The notes under the pieces are model-generated. The model saw only the letters and a list, made by a program, of their open reading frames with translations. It was not told the origin of the DNA and searched no databases. Source: Fibrella aquatilis (lineage in GTDB: Bacteria > Bacteroidota > Bacteroidia > Cytophagales > Spirosomataceae). Taken from it: DNA of 64,000 bases. Shown here one piece after another: positions 59,701-64,000 of the stretch. The stretch spans positions 1 through 64,000 of the forward strand of contig NZ_JAFMYU010000023.1 of NCBI RefSeq assembly GCF_017353255.1, given 5' to 3'. A program made the position numbers and the translations under genes. The stretch's first letter is position 1. Every line of letters starts with the position of its first letter.

Positions 59701-60124
59701 CTGGAACGCCAATAAATTCAAGCACCTGCTGGACTTTGGCGGAGACAAACTGCTGATCGGCACCGCGGCATGGACACCCACCAACACCAACACCGACATT
59801 CCGCGCGCCACCTTGTCCGACCCGGCCAACAACCGGCGGGCCTCGTCTTTCTACGTAGAAAACGGCTCGTACCTGCGGCTGAAAAGTATGCAGATCGGCT
59901 ACACCCTACCCGCCACTTTCGTCAAAAAAATGCAGCTGTCGGGGGCGCGGGTGTACCTACAGGGCCAGAATCTGCTGACGGCCACAGCCTATACGGGCTA
60001 CGACCCGGAGATTGGTCGCGGGGGCAGTCCAACGCAGGCAGCGGGCCTGTTTGGCGCGGGCGTCGACGTGGGCATCTACCCCCAGGCGCGGAGTTTCTTT
60101 GCCGGTATTGACATCACTTTCTAA
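56732..60124 (+). CDS. SusC/RagA-type TonB-dependent receptor
   Basis: A 1130-residue outer-membrane transporter that takes up nutrients with its SusD lipoprotein partner. After a signal helix (IMRVGLLQWLFVVLMSGAG) a secretin/TonB N-terminal (STN) domain (VSVRLSNMPLQDAISQLQT) marks it as a signal-transducing receptor. A carboxypeptidase-like domain (VKGRVTDSEKGEGLPGVSVV), a TonB plug (ELVVVGYGTQQRANVTGAI, DASAAAIYGNRAANGVVLVT) and the barrel follow, ending FAGIDITF. The ATG at 56732 is chosen from family starts (MSFLPNTTPAFRR); an ATG at 56705 is possible. Substrate unknown. Confidence 0.95.
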   Translation: MSFLPNTTPAFRRIIMRVGLLQWLFVVLMSGAGMARNGLAQPVLDRPVSVRLSNMPLQDAISQLQTQAQVRFVYTSRIPLTERVTLVAQGELLVSVLNRLLNPLRINYKVINEQIVLSRQVVGLSAINPTLLKTLSAGTLPVADVLVKGRVTDSEKGEGLPGVSVVVKGSSRGTTTDSDGNYQLSVANDRTVLAFSFVGYEGQEVTVGNRTVLNVELKPDNKSLKELVVVGYGTQQRANVTGAIGSIKTADINNITTANSSALIQGKVAGVRVENAGGAPGAGVNVIVRGTGTFGNDQPLYVIDGNITTSMDFLNPNDIAGIEILKDASAAAIYGNRAANGVVLVTTKQGSTGATKINFSAKGGIQGPTNRLKFMNARQYADYINQAADNDGQPRAPANTTAFDPTIDTDWQKLSIGSAAPVQDYSLNLSGGNENAKFYISGQYFDQQGIVVNSGFKRYNLRANSTFTKGRFRLTEALSLSRAINTPNVWWGRERGEIPTIPVYNPKNDGGFAGIDPVFNGLPRGINWYGLSFLNENRQTNDQMLGSIGAEYELIDGLRYKLNLGLDYTVGNAFSYLPTFFFSTSQEAFNNVSRLDEVNIRGLGTLIEHTLSYGKTFGKHTIDALAGYTQQVNEFRSLGATGADFPTNSLRVIDASTVRVNATGDIQRNVLQSILGRINYNYAGKYLLSATIRRDGSSRFAPQNRFGTFPSVSAGWRLSEESFFPKNSILNDAKLRASYGVLGSQNIGNYVTTSVLNINASYFFAGGVQPGTALTNFANPNVVWETSKTTDIGTDLSFLNGMFTVVMDYYDRRSEGILTNLPIPTSGGVGASIVKNAATIRNQGFEFAGTYNHRPGDNGLKYSITANFSTIRNRVLALGEGVSPINGGNFTQETLQATRTDVGQPVGSFYGFVVDGIYNTQDQITADGRTNVRPGDFRYKDLSGDGKLNNDDRTYLGSPIPKFEYGAIFNASWRGFDLSMFVQGVQGNKIWNANKFKHLLDFGGDKLLIGTAAWTPTNTNTDIPRATLSDPANNRRASSFYVENGSYLRLKSMQIGYTLPATFVKKMQLSGARVYLQGQNLLTATAYTGYDPEIGRGGSPTQAAGLFGAGVDVGIYPQARSFFAGIDITF

Positions 60125-60138
60125 CAACCGATACGATC

Positions 60139-61698
60139 ATGCTTTCGATAAAACCAACCAAGGCAACCCGGTTTGTCAGCCGGGCAATCACCCTGTCGGC
60201 TCTGTTGCTGACATCTACCGTGCTAACCGATTGCAGCGAGAAAGCCCTCGACGTGCCCAATCCCAATCAGCTTAGCCCCAGCATATTCTGGCGCAATGCC
60301 ACCGACGCCGAGAAAGGCCTGGTGGCTACCTACGGTCCGCTGACCACCATTCAGGGTTGGGGCCGGATGTTGGGCGCTATCCTGACCACCCTGCGGGGCG
60401 ACGACGTGAACCCCTACCCGGCGCAGGAGGTCAATGACGTGGGCACGTTTGCCGTAGCGGCTACCGACGGTCGGGTGGCCGAGGGCTGGGGTGAACTGAA
60501 CGCGGTGGTAGCACGCGCCAATCAGGTGCTGGCCAACGTGCCGGCTATTCAGATGGACGAAACCCGCAAAAAGCAGATTCTGGGCGAGGCCTATTTCCTG
60601 CGTGCCCTGGCGCACTTCTACCTGCTCAACATGTGGGGCAACATTCCGCTGATTACCAAGCCCGTCAATACGCTGGACGATATTCTGGTGCCGCAGGCCG
60701 CCCCTGCCCAGGTGTGGGAAAGCATTAAATCAGACCTGAAACTGGCGCAAACCAACCTGCCCGCCCAGGCCAAAGACGTGGGCCGGGCCACGTCGGGGGC
60801 AGCCACAGCCCTGTTGGGCAAGGCGTATCTGTACACCAAAGACTGGGCCGCCGCCACCGCCGAGTTTAAGAAGATCGTGGATGGCAATACCTATAAACTC
60901 GTGCCCAATTACCAGGACAACTTTTTGGCCACGACCAACAACAACGCCGAGTCTATTTTCGAACTCCAGTACCAGAACTCGACCACCGGCAACTGGGGTC
61001 CCAGTGGTACGCCAAACCCCTGGCGGGGGCAAGCTTGGGAACCCGATATTGCCCCCAAAGGCTACACCAGTCAGGCGGGCACCACCATCAATCGCTGGGT
61101 GTATGACCTGTTTTTGAAGGAGAAAACGACCACCGGTGCCATTGACCCCCGCGCTTTTGCTACCATGGTCTGGAACTATCCCGGTGCCAAGGTGTATCAG
61201 GACGATTTCACGAAGGCGTTTAACGGCACCGACCAAAACAACGTCTGGGTGCGGAAATACCTCAACTTCGACCGGACCAGTTCGCTTACGCCCGGTAGCT
61301 GGGCCTACGCCACCAACAACCGTCGGCTGATTCGCCTGGGCGACGTGCTGCTGATGTATGCCGAAGCCGAAAACGAAGCCAACGGCCCTACACCAGCCGC
61401 CTATGCCGCCCTTAACCGGGTGCGGGCACGGGCCACCATGCCCCTTATCGCAACGGGTCTGAGCAAAGAGGCTTTTCGGGAGGCGGTACGGACCGAACGG
61501 GTGCTGGAACTGACCGCCGAGGGCGACCGGTTTCTGGACTTGCTGCGCTGGGGTACGGTGGCCGACGTGTTCACCAAAAACCGGGCCTTGCGCTCGAATA
61601 GCGGCGGGCAGTTTCAGGCCAACAAAAACGAGTACCTGCCCATCCCGCAGAACGACATCAACACCAACCTCAAACTCAAACAGAATCCGGGTTATTGA
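60139..61698 (+). CDS. SusD/RagB family nutrient-binding lipoprotein
   Basis: A 519-residue surface lipoprotein that caps the SusC transporter. The signal peptide ends LTDCSEK (lipidated Cys near residue 34). The typical N-terminal segment LDVPNPNQLSP, the TPR-like helices (GEAYFLRALAHFYLLNMWGN, SGAATALLGKAYLYTKDW) and the C-terminal region (FREAVRTERVLELTAEGDRF, LRWGTV) are all present. It follows SusC by 14 bases. No polysaccharide-degrading enzyme is visible in the window, so the substrate cannot be guessed. Confidence 0.95.
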   Translation: MLSIKPTKATRFVSRAITLSALLLTSTVLTDCSEKALDVPNPNQLSPSIFWRNATDAEKGLVATYGPLTTIQGWGRMLGAILTTLRGDDVNPYPAQEVNDVGTFAVAATDGRVAEGWGELNAVVARANQVLANVPAIQMDETRKKQILGEAYFLRALAHFYLLNMWGNIPLITKPVNTLDDILVPQAAPAQVWESIKSDLKLAQTNLPAQAKDVGRATSGAATALLGKAYLYTKDWAAATAEFKKIVDGNTYKLVPNYQDNFLATTNNNAESIFELQYQNSTTGNWGPSGTPNPWRGQAWEPDIAPKGYTSQAGTTINRWVYDLFLKEKTTTGAIDPRAFATMVWNYPGAKVYQDDFTKAFNGTDQNNVWVRKYLNFDRTSSLTPGSWAYATNNRRLIRLGDVLLMYAEAENEANGPTPAAYAALNRVRARATMPLIATGLSKEAFREAVRTERVLELTAEGDRFLDLLRWGTVADVFTKNRALRSNSGGQFQANKNEYLPIPQNDINTNLKLKQNPGY

Positions 61699-61709
61699 TC
61701 GCGCCACCC

Positions 61710-64000
61710 ATGAAGCCAACGCCGTTGCTCAACCGCCTGTGGATGGCCCTGCAAAAATGCCTGTGGCTGAAGCAGTTGTGCACAGGTGGCGTAGTGCTGC
61801 TGTTGGTTGACACGTGCCAGACAGGCCCCAGACAAGCCCCGCTTTTTGCCATGCTCGATGCGGGGCATACCGGGCTGACCTTTGCCAACACCATTACCGA
61901 AAGCGACTCGGTAAATGTGCTCAACTACTACTATTGCTACAATGGCGGGGGCGTGGCCGTGGGCGATTTCAACAACGACGGGCGGCCCGACTTGTTTTTT
62001 GGTGGCAACATGGTCTCTTCAACGCTCTACCTGAACGAGGGCAACCTGCGCTTCCGCGACGTGACCCAGACGGCCCGGCTCACCACCACCGACTGGGTCA
62101 TGGGCGTGTCGGTAGTAGACGTCAATAACGACGGCTGGCTCGACGTCTACCTGAACGTGGCCGGGCCGGAGCGGGCCATTCGGGGACACAACCGGCTGTT
62201 TATCAATGGCGGGCTGGGCAAAACGGGCGTTCCGGTGTTTACGGAACAAGCCGCCGCGTATGGCCTAGCGGCGGAGTCGTTCAACGTACAGTCGGCATTT
62301 TTCGACTACGACCGCGACGGCGATCTGGACATGTATTTGATGACGAACCAGGTCAACGGCGTGGACAAAAACATGGTTGTCCCGCCCGGTTATCCCGTCA
62401 CGCGGGGAGCCACCACCGACCGGCTGTATGAAAATCTGGGCGTGTCTGACTCGCTGGGGCATCCGGTTTTTGTGGACGTGTCGGCCCGCGTCGGCATCAG
62501 GCACGAGGGCTACGGCCTGGGGCTGAGCATTGCCGACCTGAACGCCGATGGCTGGCCGGATATCTACGTGGCCAATGATTTCATGACCAACGACCACCTG
62601 TATATCAACCAGCCTGACAAAGCGGGCAAACGGGTGTTTACGGACCAATGCCAGACGGGGCAGCGGCACCAGAGTTACAACGGCATGGGCGTCGACGTGG
62701 CCGACATCAACAACGATGCTTGGCCCGACGTGCTGGTTGTCGATATGCTGCCGCAGACCAACCAACGGCGCAAAACCACTATTGCGGGCATGAACTACGA
62801 GAAATTTCTGCTCGAATCGCAGGCGGGTTACGTGCCGCAGTTTATGCGAAACACGCTGCAACTCAACCGGGGTAACGGCCCGGCAGGGGTGCAGTTTTCC
62901 GACATCGGGCAGTTGGCGGGTGTGCACGCCACCGACTGGAGCTGGGGACCCCTGCTGGCCGATTTCGACAACGACGGGCTGCGGGATTTGTACATTACCA
63001 ACGGGTTTGTCAAGAACATCACCGACCTAGATTTTGCCAACTACCAGGCTGCCGAAACTATGTTTGGCTCCCAACAGGTCCGCAATGATCAGCAGCAGGC
63101 ACTAACCAAACGACTCACCGGCGTCAGCGTCTCGAACTACGTATTCCGCAACACCGGCCAACTGACGTTTACGGACGAAACCGAAAACTGGGGCATCAAC
63201 AGGCCATCCTATTCAAACGGAGCCGTGTACGCCGACCTGGATAGCGATGGCGACCTGGACCTGGTGACCAGCAATATCAATGAACCGGCCTATCTCTACG
63301 AAAACCGGGCAAACAAACGCCCCGACGCCGCTACGTTTCTGACCATCAAGCTGTTGGGCAGCCCGCAGAATCGGCAGGGAATTGGCAGCACCGTCACCGT
63401 CTATGCTGGCAACCGGAGCCAAACCGTCTACGCCTCACCCGTGCGGGGGTATTTGTCGAGCATCGACACACCGCTACACATAGGCATGGGCCGGGCACGC
63501 CGGGCCGATTCGGTGGCGGTGGTTTGGCCCGATGGTTGGCGACAAGTGCTGAAAAACGTCAAAACCAACCAGCAGCTCACGCTCAGTTACAGGAACCGGT
63601 CGGCGAAAACCGCCCCTGTCCCGTCAGAAACGCCGCTATTTGTGGTGGCCAACAACGCGCTGGGTATTCACTGTAAACACGTAGAAAACCGGCATAACGA
63701 CTTCGTTGAAAACCCGCTGCTGCTTCGACAATACGACCGTGGCGGCCCGGCCCTGGCCGTGGGGGATGTGGATGGCCGACAGGGTGACGACTTTTTTGTG
63801 GGCGGCTCGGCGGGGCAACCGGGCCTGTTGTTTCGGCAGCAGGCCAACGGCCGGTTTATCGGCGCGGCCATTAACCAGCCCGAAGCCCGGTGCGAAGATG
63901 CCGGGGCCTTGTTTTTCGATGCCGACAACGACGGAGACACCGACTTGTATGTGGCCAGTGGCGGCAGCGAATTCAAACCCGAATCGGCTGATTACCAGGA
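61710..64000 (+). CDS. CRTAC1-like FG-GAP/UnbV lipoprotein, truncated by the window end
   Basis: An open frame from the ATG at 61710 (11 bases after SusD) runs without a stop to the window edge, giving 763 residues so far. A hydrophobic segment ending LLLVDTC suggests a lipoprotein. Repeated calcium-binding FG-GAP loops (VAVGDFNNDGRPDLFFGGN, FFDYDRDGDLDMYL, IADLNADGWPDIYVANDF) form a beta-propeller. An ASPIC/UnbV domain follows (IGSTVTVYAGN, VAVVWPDGWRQVL) and a second propeller begins near the end. Such genes often follow SusCD pairs; their role is unclear. Confidence 0.9.
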   Translation, partial: MKPTPLLNRLWMALQKCLWLKQLCTGGVVLLLVDTCQTGPRQAPLFAMLDAGHTGLTFANTITESDSVNVLNYYYCYNGGGVAVGDFNNDGRPDLFFGGNMVSSTLYLNEGNLRFRDVTQTARLTTTDWVMGVSVVDVNNDGWLDVYLNVAGPERAIRGHNRLFINGGLGKTGVPVFTEQAAAYGLAAESFNVQSAFFDYDRDGDLDMYLMTNQVNGVDKNMVVPPGYPVTRGATTDRLYENLGVSDSLGHPVFVDVSARVGIRHEGYGLGLSIADLNADGWPDIYVANDFMTNDHLYINQPDKAGKRVFTDQCQTGQRHQSYNGMGVDVADINNDAWPDVLVVDMLPQTNQRRKTTIAGMNYEKFLLESQAGYVPQFMRNTLQLNRGNGPAGVQFSDIGQLAGVHATDWSWGPLLADFDNDGLRDLYITNGFVKNITDLDFANYQAAETMFGSQQVRNDQQQALTKRLTGVSVSNYVFRNTGQLTFTDETENWGINRPSYSNGAVYADLDSDGDLDLVTSNINEPAYLYENRANKRPDAATFLTIKLLGSPQNRQGIGSTVTVYAGNRSQTVYASPVRGYLSSIDTPLHIGMGRARRADSVAVVWPDGWRQVLKNVKTNQQLTLSYRNRSAKTAPVPSETPLFVVANNALGIHCKHVENRHNDFVENPLLLRQYDRGGPALAVGDVDGRQGDDFFVGGSAGQPGLLFRQQANGRFIGAAINQPEARCEDAGALFFDADNDGDTDLYVASGGSEFKPESADYQ

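Noticed and set aside
60730-61719. Long minus-strand open frame opposite SusD
   Set aside because: It lies wholly under a clear SusD gene and its translation shows no recognisable motif.
1-64000. rRNA or tRNA genes and CRISPR arrays
   Set aside because: No conserved rRNA segment, cloverleaf-type sequence or regular repeat-spacer pattern was found on reading; this is by eye and not by a covariance search.

Overview
The window looks like chromosome from a Bacteroidota bacterium of the order Cytophagales, most like the Spirosoma/Fibrella group (genus inferred from protein style only). Supporting signs are T9SS C-terminal sorting domains, a SusC/SusD pair with an ECF sigma factor and FecR, DUF1800/DUF1501 and SCO1 genes, TAnnTTTG promoter boxes, weak or absent Shine-Dalgarno sequences, and the conserved run bamD-omega-coaBC-porD-recN. 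Most of the window is G+C-rich, with several clearly AT-rich patches. I saw no rRNA, tRNA, CRISPR array, transposase or phage gene.

Layout. 0.1-7.1 kb (minus strand): housekeeping cluster bamD, RNA polymerase omega, coaBC, porD, recN, then a small lipoprotein, an SCO1 copper chaperone and a cytochrome c lipoprotein; the intergenic spaces carry dispersed inverted repeats. 7.3-11.9 kb (plus): DUF1800/DUF1501 pair and DNA polymerase IV. 11.9-15.0 kb (minus): a small secreted protein, a DUF4405 membrane protein with a collagen-like linker, and two tandem paralogous single-pass proteins. 15.0-33.5 kb: an accessory region built around two copies of one block (orphan membrane protein, lipocalin-like lipoprotein, ELWxxDGT-repeat T9SS adhesin, small lipoprotein). 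The first copy is partly decayed. Between the copies lie a four-gene operon (ECF sigma, membrane anti-sigma with helical repeats, TPR-CHAT protease, caspase-like protease) and a signalling group (GNAT-like protein, PAS/LuxR-type regulator, LytTR regulator).

33.6-38.2 kb (plus): a second sigma-led operon (long sigma factor, membrane anti-sigma, M48-type metalloprotease fused to a probable outer-membrane barrel, and a kelch lipoprotein whose matrixin domain has lost every zinc ligand). 38.3-41.5 kb: a second GNAT-like paralogue, a NarL-type response regulator and a convergent 7TM histidine kinase. 41.7-47.9 kb (plus): envelope proteins including a PGY-repeat protein, a papain-like lipoprotein, a pentapeptide-like lipoprotein, an M48 lipoprotein and a TPR membrane protein. 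47.9-54.8 kb: HAD hydrolase, M16 protease, Gfo/Idh/MocA oxidoreductase and M17 aminopeptidase. 54.9-64 kb: ECF sigma, FecR, SusC, SusD and a CRTAC1-like lipoprotein that runs off the window.

The most unusual theme is two loci in which a sigma factor and a membrane anti-sigma-like protein are followed by envelope protease-type proteins: CHAT plus caspase in one, M48-barrel plus a dead matrixin-kelch protein in the other. Regulated proteolysis of the membrane protein releasing the sigma factor is a reasonable hypothesis for both, but it is inference, not something the sequence shows.
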